The translations under genes and the position numbers were made by a program. From Arbacia lixula (taxonomy: Eukaryota > Echinodermata > Echinoidea > Arbacioida > Arbaciidae), in contig OZ022596.1 of NCBI GenBank assembly GCA_963669155.1, forward strand, positions 4,241,304 through 4,305,303: 64,000 nt of DNA, written 5' to 3'. The notes below the pieces were generated by a model. It searched no databases, was not told the origin of the DNA, and was given only the letters and a program-made list of their open reading frames with translations. This document shows, piece by piece, positions 10,976 to 21,913 of the stretch. Numbering within the stretch: the stretch's first letter is position 1; every line of letters begins with the position of its first letter.

Positions 10976-11850
10976 AGCCACCATTGTAAAAGTTAACAAT
11001 TTTCTGAGTGACATATTGCATTATAGTGTCACTGGGAAGAACAAAACATGAAAGTGAATGATAAAAAAATAACTTATCCATGTATGTGAATCATCTAGAG
11101 GCATGAAACCTGGTCGTTGTTAGAATGAACACTTGATACTTGGAGATCAAATTCAAATTTTCAAATGTTGCACGGTTATGTTTGGCCTAAAAACAGTGGC
11201 TCAATTACTCGCATATTTAAGTCCGAAAACAACCGAAATATTGATTCAGGCAATTGTTTCCTTTAAGATTGATTCTTGCAATAGCCTTTTGTTTGGTGTC
11301 TCTCAACGAGACCTTCGTAAGTTACAGGGAGTACAAAATAGTGCCGCAAGGCTGATTATGCGAGTAAATTACAGAGGTCACGACGCCTATGTTGACCTGC
11401 CTACATTGGTTACCAGTGGAAACAAGGATTATTTATACACAAATTCTGTTGTGCCATAAATTATTGATTGATTACTCACCAACTTACTTAGTCGGCTTAT
11501 TGCAACCTTATAAACTATTAAGAAATCTGCGTTCAGGAAAAAAGAATCTATTGGTAGTACGCAAAACACAAACATTTTCATACAGGGATTGTGCGTTTTC
11601 AAAAGTAGCACCAAGATTATGGTACGTGCCTCCCCCAACATTAAGCGATATTACTAACACATGTTGTTTCATGAAAGCATTAACAGCCCATCTTTTGGCT
11701 GCACTAGATAATAGTTATTTATTCTTTAATTGCATGATATTTGTTTGTTGTTGCATACTGTAATATGTTGTTCCTATGTAATTAAGAATATACATATGAA
11801 GTGCATAGAGCGTTCTCACACTGTTGTGCGCTATTATTATAATTATTACT
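10976..11850 (+). mobile_element. L2/CR1-like LINE 3' fragment with C-terminal ORF2 region
   Basis: On the plus strand the typical C-terminal region of L2/CR1-type ORF2 is readable: LQGVQNSAARLIMRV, LHWLPVETRI, PTYLVGLLQPY, LRNLRSG and APRLWYVPPPTLSD. There is one frameshift near 11,400. The element ends in an ATTATTATAATTATTACT tail. ATTGTA lies at both edges (10,970-10,975 and 11,851-11,856). In the right arm the flanks are continuous near 50,591-50,597. Confidence 0.75.
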
Positions 11851-12019
11851 ATTGTAGATTGGCTGCCAAGAATGCATTTTTTATTTGGTTATCAACACGT
11901 ACTGTCAGACAGGTAAGCTTTAAGACGGACGGCATTAGACATCAGATAGGATTTTGGTAAATGTTATGAAATAGGTTGATCTCTTTTGAAACATGTGAAA
12001 GTGATGTTGTATATCATCC

Positions 12020-12781
12020 AAACACAACAAAAAAAGTAAGTCCCCCCTAAGCAAAATAGCATAATTTTTATCGGAGAGGTTTTGGGCAAAATAATTTAGC
12101 AGGGTTGTTTCTGAGCTTATTGACTAACTTATGTGTGGAAATCACATTAATGCAATTTGTCATGCATGTGTGGGCAAATTCTAAAGGCAAAAATGTCACT
12201 TTTCAAAAGTCACAAGGGTAATTTGGGGATTCTGTCAGATTAATTTGTGATGAATTCCACTTCCGCTGCATAATTTATGTACTTCCAATATTTATCATCT
12301 ATCTCTCGATGCACTAACACCTATCCCGACACTTAACCCATTGAATTGGTTGAGTGAGCACCGTTGAACAAATATTCATCCCTCTTGAGTTTGAAACTTT
12401 TAAAAACCCTTTATTTTGGAGAAAAAAATCAAACTCTGCATATTTTGATAAAGATGTAACATGAAACATGTTATGAAACATAAGAAGTTATTTTTGCATC
12501 ATGTTTGAGTGAAAACCCTTTAAAAATCGCGCACGAAATGCCAAAATGCATTGTTAAGACAGCATGAAGAATTACCCTTGTGACATTGGAAAGGTGACAT
12601 TTTTGCTTTTAAAATTTTGCAACTCATGCATAAGTTATTGGGTAAATGTGATTTTCACACAGAATTTAGTCAATAATTTATGAAACAAGCCTGCCAAGTT
12701 ATTTTTCCCAAAACCTCTTCGATAAAAAGCTATGCTATTTTGCTTAGGGGGGGGGGGGGACTTACTTTTTTTGTTGTGTTT
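12020..12781. mobile_element. Foldback element with AAACACAAC ends
   Basis: The ends are AAACACAACAAAAAAAGTAA and its complement, followed inward by long inverted arms of about 210 bp around a middle of about 320 bp. There is no coding capacity. A related copy lies at 18,665-19,428. The right arm has an uninterrupted site at about 50,420-50,430. No clear target-site duplication could be read. Confidence 0.7.
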
Positions 12782-13188
12782 ATAAAGAATAAACTAGCTA
12801 TACGCTCTCTCTGTGTAATAATCATGCTATTCATTGCATGCACCTTGATTGAAGCGCTTTAAAGAGGCAACGGCAATTGAAAACGTAACTATGGTCTCCT
12901 AGCTCTCTCTTGCTTTTGAAGCGTAGAATGCTTTTTATGTGGTGTTGAGTGCTTTGTGACTGATTTCCACACGATAAGTGATGTACAATATGTCAGGTGT
13001 AGCTTACCGGAATTCATTGTGTAATGCTTATGCTACCAAACATCCCTACTGAAACAAGCGACAGACATTTGTTATACTTTCATTAACCTACTTTGATACG
13101 AATAGGCTTAATATTAACTTATTCAATGTAATGATGTACTTTAGTAAGTATTACAAGAATGCTACTAGAAGTACATTTGCAGACTTAC

Positions 13189-13298
13189 CTTGTCTAAAGG
13201 CCAGTATTACCCCACACGGAGATGATTGCCTCAACAGCACGTCAACCAGGGCATCGGCTAAGAGTTGGAGTGGCCCCGTTTGAAACTCTGACTGGCAT
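13189..13298 (-). CDS. Possible small exon, function unknown
   Basis: On the minus strand an open segment of 36 codons lies between a GAGCTGCAG acceptor-like site and a strong GTAAGT donor. It contains FQTGPLQLLADALVDVLL and SSPCGVILAFRQ and is richer in GC than its surroundings. The matching place in the right arm (about 49,865-49,980) has stops and no GTAAGT. No domain was recognised; it may be a fragment of a duplicated gene or chance. Confidence 0.25.
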
Positions 13299-14129
13299 CT
13301 GCAGCTCCTAACAGTACACGTCGCCTGGCTTTTACAAAATAATTTCTGTTAACTCTTTGTGTGCCACGTGTGACTTTATTCATAATCAATAAACACAAAT
13401 CCCATAGGACAACAGTTTGTCTGGCACACAAAGGGTTAATGATCGACCACGCCCCAGGCGCCAGGCGGCAACGATGTTGTCTCAGATTACTTCAACTGAT
13501 TGAGTTTCGCGATGAAGTTCTAGTTTGAGTCCCTATATATCATTTTTCGGTTGAAAGCAGAAGAGCACGATTTTACCCGCGGTTTATTGATGTAACGAAT
13601 CCTCAAACGATGTAGTACAAAGTCGAAAAAGAATATGCCATGTTAATTTCTTATAACGTTCCTTAAAAGTCAGAAAAATATAACCAATAACGCAGATATT
13701 TAGTACTGCGTGTGAATACATATTCAGATTTAGATTCATTCATTTTACTTTGGATAAAAATACAGTACAGAATGAGAATTATTTGCAAATATTTTGTGAA
13801 AATTAAAAAAAAAGTAAATCCAAAAGGCCTTGTGGGACAAGCTACCTTATTAATAGTACAAGTACATAATTGTACATATATAACATGCCTATGAACATAA
13901 AAAAAATATGTATACAGATGATAAATAAAAAGACTTCTGTAATGCGTGTAGTATTCAACTACTCACGTATTTAGATAAAAGATGTGCTTTTAGCGAATTA
14001 GAGAAAAACTTATGGATTATTAAGGATACGAATTAACAAGGGTATTGTAGACCAGACTTAAGGTAAAGAATGACGAAGATATATTTGAGCATATTTTAAC
14101 TTCACTACCCATCAGCCACCCATCTTCCC

Positions 14130-14860
14130 ATTCACTTAACACGTAATGCACAGCAGGGGCAAGAATGATTCAGAAATCGATATTCAAGCGGAAATTTTGC
14201 TATGATCCCAACATCTGACAAAAAATAAAGACCACTGCCCAAAAAGCTATTAGAATCAGTTACACTATACTACAATTTGAAAGTATAAGATTAAAAGATA
14301 GGCGAGATACAGCTCCTAAAAGATCGTCATGTCATTTCATGATTTTAATTATGCGACCCTCCCATTGACATTACACGTACAAACGTCCAATTTTTACATC
14401 AATGCCCACAATCAAATTTACACGTTGAAGACGTAATGAAAGTGAAAAATGAAGGCAACGCTACCATAGAACAATGTCTTAGGCACAACATACTACAATT
14501 TGGGAGAAAATTGATTAAGGAGTACTGAGATACGCAAAAACGGGTAAAAACATTATGACGTCATACATGAAAAGTAATATTTCATTTTCATATGGCAATA
14601 TAATAACGTCACGATGTACTTAATGGCAAAATGATACATGAAAACACATCTACATTTCATACTCTTTCTGAATATTAAAAAAAATGGGGGTCACCATCCA
14701 TTCTAAAGAGGTCTGGCTCACTGAAGATATTCATGTTGTTTGCAATAGTTGCACACAAACACGTATTGACGCACGCCCAGACTTTAAATTTTGACGCACC
14801 CGCACAAACTTTTTATAACATGGAAATGGCTCAAAATTGCAGGATGTGACCTATGTAGTG
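14130..14860. repeat. Dispersed repeat, inverted copy of 1-700
   Basis: Reverse-complement match to the window's left edge. It begins directly after the end of the left inverted arm at about 14,110 and carries no convincing gene. Confidence 0.55.
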
Positions 14861-15628
14861 TCAGCAACATGAAACCAGTAAGAAACCGGAATTTTGACGT
14901 TCCGTTCACGTTGCACACGGAAAAACGCGCGAACGCGCATAACTTATTGAAAAACTTGAAATGGTCCGAAACGTATGCAAAAAAAAATAAATAAAATTGA
15001 GTGCATTTGGAGCATTTTGAAAATTTGCGCGCGCTTCATTGCACTAACGTACTCGCGCGTTTTTATTAATTCAGATTAATTGCTTTATTATTAATTTCAT
15101 GCATGTCAATTTTCATTAGCTATAGACAATCAGTTCTAGAGATATACCACTTATTAGATTTTCATTAAATCGCTCGTAAATGACGTCACGATCATGCCAT
15201 GACATGTATACCTACATGTATACCTATACATGGTCAAAATACGATAAAACACGACATGTGCATTGTTGAGATATAGCTGCCACAAAAAAAGTGGGGAGGG
15301 GGGGGGGGGCATGGAATAAAAATAGATAATAAAGAAAGGAAATTCAAACGAAATTAGAAGGTGATCTGTCGGTGCACGACAGACCCCCTAATAAAAGTAA
15401 CATATTCCACGGACATAAATTCAAACATGCCATCTCAATTGCAGTTTATCAACTTTTGATAGCCAATATCAATGAGCTTTGCAACTGAAACATTTTATTT
15501 GAGTATCAATTCGGAAAGGGCGTATATGTCATAGTAATTGAGACAAAACATGTTCATTTTTCATTGTACTTTTAAACAACTTCAAGAGGATAAATGACAA
15601 CATTATAGATATTTAAGGAGGTTCTCAC

Positions 15629-15790
15629 CTTGGCCACCTTCTTCCCAAGGTTCTTGACACCGTGCCACTCATCCCAGCTGTGGAACAGGTCTGGGTAATT
15701 TTTATGTTCGGGTTTAGCTTGACAATACGTAATTAGCGTTTTTCTACCTTGAATTACTGTGATCTGGATGTCACGGAAAAGGGGCTACTT
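15629..15790 (-). pseudogene. Transposase-like exon fragment (WDEWH motif)
   Basis: On the minus strand a frame reads DIQITVIQGRK, YPDLFHSWDEWHGVKNLGKK and VAK, then meets a GTGAGAAC donor at 15,628. The HSWDxWHxxKNLxKK pattern resembles a block common in large transposase-derived or uncharacterised multi-copy proteins of fish and marine invertebrates. Part of the frame (DIxITVIQGRK) recurs as a diverged tandem copy at 15,930-15,990. It looks like a relic of a multi-exon transposon gene. Confidence 0.35.
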
Positions 15791-16129
15791 TCAAAGAAAT
15801 TGCAGCAAAGATGAATGGAGTTTAGAGGCTCTCAAGATGGAAGGGTATTGAATGAGTAAGTATGCAAAAAACTAATGTATTGAGGGACAGGATTTTTCTT
15901 TATGGTAGAGTACAGCTTCCACATTGTGTAATTCGCCCTTTTCTACCTTGAATCACTGTGATATGGATGTCACTGAGTGCCAATTTTTGTGTTTTTACAC
16001 AAAAGTGAACAATTACGTCAAAACATCGAGCTGTGCCGCTGGACTGGGATATACGAGGCGAGCTGCAGATACAGCTCGCAGAAATTCTTTCTTCCAGCTT
16101 CGAAGCCGCCTCGTAATAGCAGCTGCTCT

Positions 16130-16740
16130 CAACAATGTGGTGCAGCCGTGATTGCGTCACGTTTACCTGCATTTGTACATTTTAACTTTCATTGCTGAAC
16201 GTTTAATGCTGTCACTAAGAGCTTGTTACATACATAATGAGAACAAGCGAACACAAAGTTTGATCCTTTTTTAGAAGAAAATACTAGCTTCGAGGCAGCT
16301 GGGCACGTTTTTCATGTTACCTGTCTGAAAGGAAAATATCTGAAAGTAACGTTTCATGCAATATTTTAATGGAACATCATGCGGAATATTGTGAAATTGA
16401 CACTTTTGTACTGCAAGTTGATATCTCGTCTAGAGCTTTTGTGACATATTGTAGCAATATTCCTCGATTGAATCTTTATAGATGCATCGTATAGGTATTA
16501 CATGTCCCAACTGCGCAAGCATATGGGGTGAGGATATTTCCCCAAATTCTTCTGGGCATCCGATTTTGTTTATACGACAAATCCAGGCAAAAATCATCCA
16601 GAGAATCGGCGGCTTTGAACATGGGAGATCAAAGAGAAAATCTTTGTAAAGCATTAGTTTGTGATAAGAAGGAGCGTACAATGAATCTGCATTAATTAAA
16701 CGGCTGCTGGCACTCCATGTGCTTAAACATAATTGGTTCT
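16130..16740. repeat. Dispersed repeat, inverted copy of 6,180-6,830
   Basis: Matches copy A intron 6 in reverse orientation. No open frame of note. Confidence 0.5.
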
Positions 16741-17319
16741 GATTAGGATACGGTAAAATCGTTACCCACACAATAAATGTATCGACCTGTCGTAAACATT
16801 AACACCAGCACACACCACGAAGGGAAATGAGGTTCTCTAAAGTACGCTTATGATCCATTGACCGGCAACGATTTCTCCTTTTAGCCAATTTCACCGCACC
16901 GGCTGGAACGCTAGGTACCGTTTCGTTTATAAAAAAACAATGCGTCCGCCTGCACTGTCGTCTGTCTTCTCATTTCAGGCTCCTTTTTTCACACAAACAA
17001 AATCAAACAAAAGTGTTTGTTATACTTGTAATCAATTTGTGTAATAAATATTTTACACTAAGCAGAGTACGGTCACCGACACCTCAACAACAAATCATTC
17101 TCAACAAAAATAATGATCGACACATTGAAGACATATAAAGCAGCAATTGGCGTCTAACATAACCTGTTATGAACTTAGATGTACGCTAGCTTGCATGCTA
17201 ATATGAATTATGAAGACTATATTAGTAATCGTCAAATTACACATTATGAAAAACATTGCTCTCATCAGGGATGTGTTATGTGCCAAGCCGCTGAAAAGTT
17301 ATGGTGTTCCCAACAGGTG

Positions 17320-17950
17320 CTGTTCAGGTGTTTGAACAATTATGAACATGATTGTGTGGCAACGGTTTCTCAGAGAGAACAAAATAAATGTACAGTCTCA
17401 TTTCGCTTGTCTCGTTCTGTCAATGACATTAAACAAGTTTTTCAAGTAAAACATCTCTGCTTCACGCAAACACACACAAACGCCGTTAATGATAACACAC
17501 AGCTTAATATATCATTTTGAGGGTGGTTGAATCTCCCAAATGCAAAAGTTGTCGGAAAGTGGAGAAATTGGTCAATTTTGTAATTAATATAAATAGCTTA
17601 TATGTCCGATTTTTAATGATTCCTCAATACTTTTCGAAACAAAAGCAGAGTATTAGGATCTGTCATTATTTGCCGTTAACTTCCTTATAGTTTGCAAAGG
17701 AATTGTCAAAAACAAAACGTCTACAGACAAATGGGAAATTAAAGAAATTTCTTTTCAAGTTGACACCAGCTAAATGTCGGCTCGGCACATGGAACATTAA
17801 AGCATTGTCATGATTATGGAATTCTTTTGACATTCATGAGCACGCTTTAGAACCCATACAGATGTTTGATTGTATTATGCTCGAGTTTCTACTCCTTCCT
17901 ATAACACTTCCCTGCTCTCATAGAACATGTGGAATGTTTGCATATTCATG
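17320..17950 (+). repeat. Dispersed repeat, direct copy at 30,400-31,040 and inverted at 23,340-23,530
   Basis: Common blocks include GGCAACGGTTTCTCA, the AACACACAGCTTAATAT region, and the CATTAAAGCATTGTCATGATT and ACAGATGTTTGA stretches. The copies are strongly diverged. No protein is encoded. Confidence 0.5.
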
Positions 17951-18664
17951 AAACATTAATATTTGAGATGTTGGTCGGATCGATTACACTGACTGATCAC
18001 GTGTGAATTTCCTTTATAATTATAATTGTGAAACCATATTGAATTTTAGAAATTGAGTTGTCATTCAACTGGATAACTATACGATTTTGTTTACATAAGC
18101 GCGCAAAATAATGGACCTTGAGAACCAAGTAAGGACAATGCTCAGAAATTCCTATCTGACCCCGTTAAGGCGATCGAGCAAAGGAAGAAAGTAACTCCAA
18201 GGTCATCCTATATTTTTACCTAACCCTATGTGCTGTTTTACGCGCTAAAAATATAGGTTTACAAATATCCGTAATTATAGAAGGACTGTGGGAAAGAACA
18301 AAATATGCTACTGGCCTGTATGCAGGGGCGTAGACAACGGGGGGGGGGGGGGGGATGAGGGGGATGCATCCCCCCACTTCACAAGGTGGGGGGGGGGGGG
18401 AATGGCATGTACAATCATCCCCCCCCCCCCCAGGTTTGGGGGAATGATATTGCTTACTTAATAAGTCATAATGATGATAATAATAGTAAAATAATGATGA
18501 TAACAATTATGATATTAATAATGATAATTATCATGATGATGATTTTAATCATCATCATTATTGCAATCGTGTTTATTGGTATTAGCCGCATTCACACGGT
18601 GAAAGCCAATTCAGACGGTAAAAGAGAGAAAGGCATTTTGTGGTTATCTTGTGGTTTGTCTTCA

Positions 18665-19428
18665 CTAAGCAAAAAAACATAACTTTTTATCAAAGAGGTT
18701 TTGGGCAAGATAATTTAGCAGGATTGTTTCTCACATTATTGACTAACTTCTGTGTGAAAATCACATTAATCCAAATATTCAATAAGTCATGCGTGAGTGG
18801 GCAAATTTAAGAGGCAAAACTGTTACTTTTTAAAAAAGTCACACGGGTAATTTGGGGTTTCTGTCAGATGAATTTTTGATGGATTCCATTTCTGGTGCAT
18901 AACTTATGTCCTTTCATTGTTTATCATCCATCTCTCAATGCATCTACACCTATCCCGACATTTAACCCACTTAACCTGTTGAAAAAATACCCTCCCCCCC
19001 CCCCCTCTGGAGTTTGAAACTTTTAAAAACCTTTTTTTTGTTAAAAAATGCAATTGGATATTTTGACAAAGATGTAACATGACCTAATATGTAAACATTG
19101 GAAGTCATTTCCGTGTCATGGTTGAGTGAATACACTTTTAAAATTGCAGAAAATAAAGAAATGCCAAAAAGTACTGTTAAAACGGCATAAACAATTACCC
19201 TTGTGACTTTTGAAAAATCTACATTTTCTGCCTTGAAAATTTGCCCACTCATGCATGACTAATTGGATCAATGTCATTTTCACACAGAGGTTAGTCAATA
19301 AGTTAAGGAACAATCCAGCAAATTATTTTGCCCAAAACCGCTTCGATAAAAAGTTGTGCTATTTTGCCTAGGGGGGGGGGGGGGGGGGAGGGGGGGGGGT
19401 TACTTTTTTGTTGTGTTTAGAAAACAAA
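18665..19428. mobile_element. Foldback element copy nested in the hAT element
   Basis: Collinear with 12,020-12,781: shared TATCAAAGAGGTTTTGGGCA, the CACACGGGTAATTTGGGG block and the GTTGTGTTT right end. The left terminus of about 25 bases is missing. A long poly-G run separates the right terminus from the arm. Confidence 0.65.
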
Positions 19429-19562
19429 AACACGTTGTGAGTCCTCTAAGCAGGAGGCCTTGTCTTCCTTAACTTTTTAAGGGGAAAATATATGTGAGTG
19501 TGTCACTTACATAATTCACAGCGTGAATTGATTTTCGGATTCTAGGATGGCTCATATATAAT

Positions 19563-19975
19563 AAGAAGTTGAAAACATCAAAGATCTCTTCTTTTTCAAG
19601 CATAATGAGAAAGAACAACATGATGGTGAACAGCCGTCGACATCAAAGTCGGATAATATCGGAGAAAGGCCTGTTGTTACGGAAGTTCAACCAGAAGAAA
19701 GTGCCGTTAAGGGTGATGGAGCATCTGAGGCAAAAGATGATGATGAAACTGATGCCGGTTTTAACGACTGGGTTAGCCCCAATCACCCCCAACTTCTTCC
19801 ATTTCCGTACTAGAAACTAAACCGCAGAAAATTCTGTTTCAAGCCAAATGGTACCCAAACTACCCCTGGATCCATTACGAACCCTCCCTGCAAAATATGT
19901 GTCAGTCCATTCCGTACTCGTATGCCACGATGTGTAGATCTTGTCGAAACTATGACTGTCCATTTAAGGCGTAGT
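19563..19975 (+). pseudogene. Decayed hAT/ZMYM-like N-terminal zinc-finger exon
   Basis: Two plus-strand frames joined by one frameshift near 19,805 read as the N-terminal part of a TTF/ZMYM1-type hAT protein: PSTSKSDNI, an acidic VTEVQPEESAVKGDGASEAK region, DWVSPNHPQLLPFP, then KILFQAKWYPNYPWIHYEPS and two cysteine pairs (MCRSC, YDC). A stop follows shortly. The dimerisation and DDE regions are absent. The position inside a bounded hAT element supports the reading. Confidence 0.6.
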
Positions 19976-20389
19976 ACAATGTGTGTTTGTGTGTTTGTGT
20001 GTGTGTGTGTGCGTGTGTGTGTGTGTGAGTATGTGTGTGTGTGCGTGCACGCTTGTGTGTGTTATTTTACCTCATTAAGTATGCATCAGATTGCACGATT
20101 TCAAGTTCAAAATTGCAAAAGCTCCCTACCGTGGGAGGGGGGGACACCCCCCTCCAACACCCTCCCCCCGGCTCGGTCGCTTCGCTCCCTCGCTCGGGCG
20201 CTTTCGAGCCCTCTCGAGCGTTGGCAGGCAGTTATCCCCCCAGGTGTACGAACCTGTCTACGCCACTGCCTGTATGGTGTGATGACCGCGACTGCAGGCT
20301 AACCCGAAAGCTCCCTTCCACCTAACATAGCAACAATAACGTGTTGCGTAATCATATGCAAATCAACATTACCCTTCAAATGAAATAAC

Positions 20390-20700
20390 AATAGACCGTT
20401 TCGTAATGTATTCAACGACTTTCTCCCTAACTGGGTAGCAACGTGATATTGCATTCACCTCTAGTCATTCATATTCAATGGACATGATGGATGGAATGCG
20501 CTTTGAATCTTATTAATTGTTGCTACACGGACAAACCTCAGTTGCCATTAGTAACGAATTGTTTGAACGACGTGAAGAAAATCTACGTACATAACAAAAA
20601 AGATCTATTCGCTTTCTATACAATGCTAAGAGAATGTCACATTCCACAGACTGGGCGTGTTTTAAATCCCCGTACATCGATCATACAGCGTTGAGCGCTA
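20390..20700 (+). repeat. Dispersed repeat copy
   Basis: Matches the reverse complement of about 22,600-22,340 (ATTAATTGTTGCTACACGGACAAACC block and the TTTGAACGACGTGAA block). A 67-codon open frame crosses it but is not conserved. Confidence 0.45.
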
Positions 20701-21179
20701 CGTGCTACAGCGGAGATTTCAGCGTGATGCGGCTACCATTCGTATTCCCCGTAAATGTCCGGCGCTCCATCAGCTTTCTTTTTTTTATCGTTCTCAATTC
20801 ATGACGTGCTACTGTCAACTGTCATCCGTTGTCAGTTTTTAATGGAACACGTCTGAATCGCCTGCATTTTTTAAAGAGGGAGGTGTATTTTGAGCCGATT
20901 TGTTCCAGTTCGATTTGAGGCGCAATAAATCCAATCGTGTTTGACTCCGTCGGAAACACTTTCTTCCCGTTTTGGTCTTGATTGTGTACGATTTGTACTA
21001 CAAGGGTACGGCCACTCTCTCTGGGCACATGGTAAGCATGCTTAAAAAAAATTGTGAGAATTTGCCTTATTTCAAGTTGTAACATGATACCTATGTTTTT
21101 ACATTACTGACAATATTCTATATCACAAGTGCGTATCACTGTGCACTGCAGTAATTGGGATGTGTGTATAGCTCGGCGT

Positions 21180-21400
21180 ATGTGTGAGTGCGGGGGGGGG
21201 GGGGGTCGATCTGGAAGAGTTTAGGATTGAATGTGAGAAAGACGAGACATCATGAGTGGGATAGGGTAGGATATAAAGTGGGAGAGAGCAAAGAAAGGAG
21301 TAAAGCGATATTAGAGAGAGAGAGCGCCCGAAAGGGGTGTGTGTGTGTGTGTGCGTGTGACAGGGGGGGTGGGGGGGGGGGTGGGGGGGGGGGGCGACAT
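21180..21400. repeat. Low-complexity G-rich and (GT)n DNA
   Basis: Long runs of G, (GT)n and (GA)n. The open frames across it are an effect of composition. Confidence 0.8.
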
Positions 21401-21479
21401 GTATGAGTTTGTGTGCATTAATAAATGATTTCAAGAGCTCTTCCTGAATATATCATGAGAAGAAGGCGTGATTGGAGAG

Positions 21480-21650
21480 ACAGAGACAGACACTTTCACT
21501 TGTACACAAGTCATGCAATGCAACTGTAATTAAGCGTGATCTAACACAATTTATTGTGATAATATTCTTATCAGGTTTTTTTCCCTATCTCTCTCACTCT
21601 CCCTATACACCTGTATAGGTCTGTCTCTATCTCTCTCCCCAGTTAACCCC

Positions 21651-21682
<32 letters not shown>

Positions 21683-21913
21683 TTCCCTCTCTCTCCTCTG
21701 TCTACATGAGCCGATTAATATTCCAGTCCGGATGTGCTCGTCGCTGACAAGCTAACTAATGGGATTACTGTTTCTTTTTCATTGAAACGAATGAGAACCG
21801 GCAGCAGTACATTCGTTGAGGTAATTATTCAGGCTCCCCAAAAACAAAACCGATGGATATGGGGGTGGGGGTGGGGGGACAAACTTGCTGTCAAATAGCT
21901 ACTGAGAAAATAT
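21480..21913 (+). repeat. Segmental duplicate of 24,420-24,930
   Basis: Shared, in direct orientation: the GCGTGATCTAACACA block, a long (CT)n tract, TGAGCCGATTAATATTCC, GCTAACTAATGGGATTACTG and the GAACCGGCAGCAGTACA block. The match resumes at 23,238-23,330 with 24,930-25,110, so the foldback element at 21,914-23,237 interrupts it. Confidence 0.6.

Larger units (their letters stand above)
1035..14110 (+). repeat. Left arm of a large imperfect inverted duplication
   Basis: This stretch matches the reverse complement of about 62,270-49,267, in order, over the whole SRCR/EGF gene and about 5 kb beyond its stop codon. Anchors outside the exons include the block around 9,240-9,340 with 52,230-52,320, 9,660-9,840 with 51,740-51,850, 10,430-10,740 with 50,830-51,130, 11,850-11,990 with 50,430-50,595, 12,840-13,330 with 49,850-50,370, and 14,020-14,110 with 49,267-49,360. 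Non-coding sequence has diverged and each arm has private insertions. This is a paralogous segmental duplication, not a recent assembly artefact. Confidence 0.85.
18323..20268 (+). mobile_element. hAT-family DNA transposon with 8-bp target-site duplication
   Basis: The left end reads CAGGGGCGTAGACA and the right end is the complement of CAGTGGCGTAGACA, the usual hAT terminal motif. Immediately outside lie identical 8-bp copies of CCTGTATG (18,315-18,322 and 20,269-20,276). Inside are a decayed zinc-finger exon (19,563-19,975), a foldback element (18,665-19,428) and CG-rich low-complexity DNA near 20,160-20,220. The catalytic core of the transposase is not present, so the element is non-autonomous or internally deleted. 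Confidence 0.8.

Noticed and set aside
17179-17520. 113-codon frame with several Cys and His
   Set aside because: Falls in a dispersed repeat whose other copies are not open; spacing does not fit a zinc finger.
21123-21434. Overlapping G/P/H-rich open frames
   Set aside because: Low-complexity poly-G, (GT)n and (GA)n DNA.
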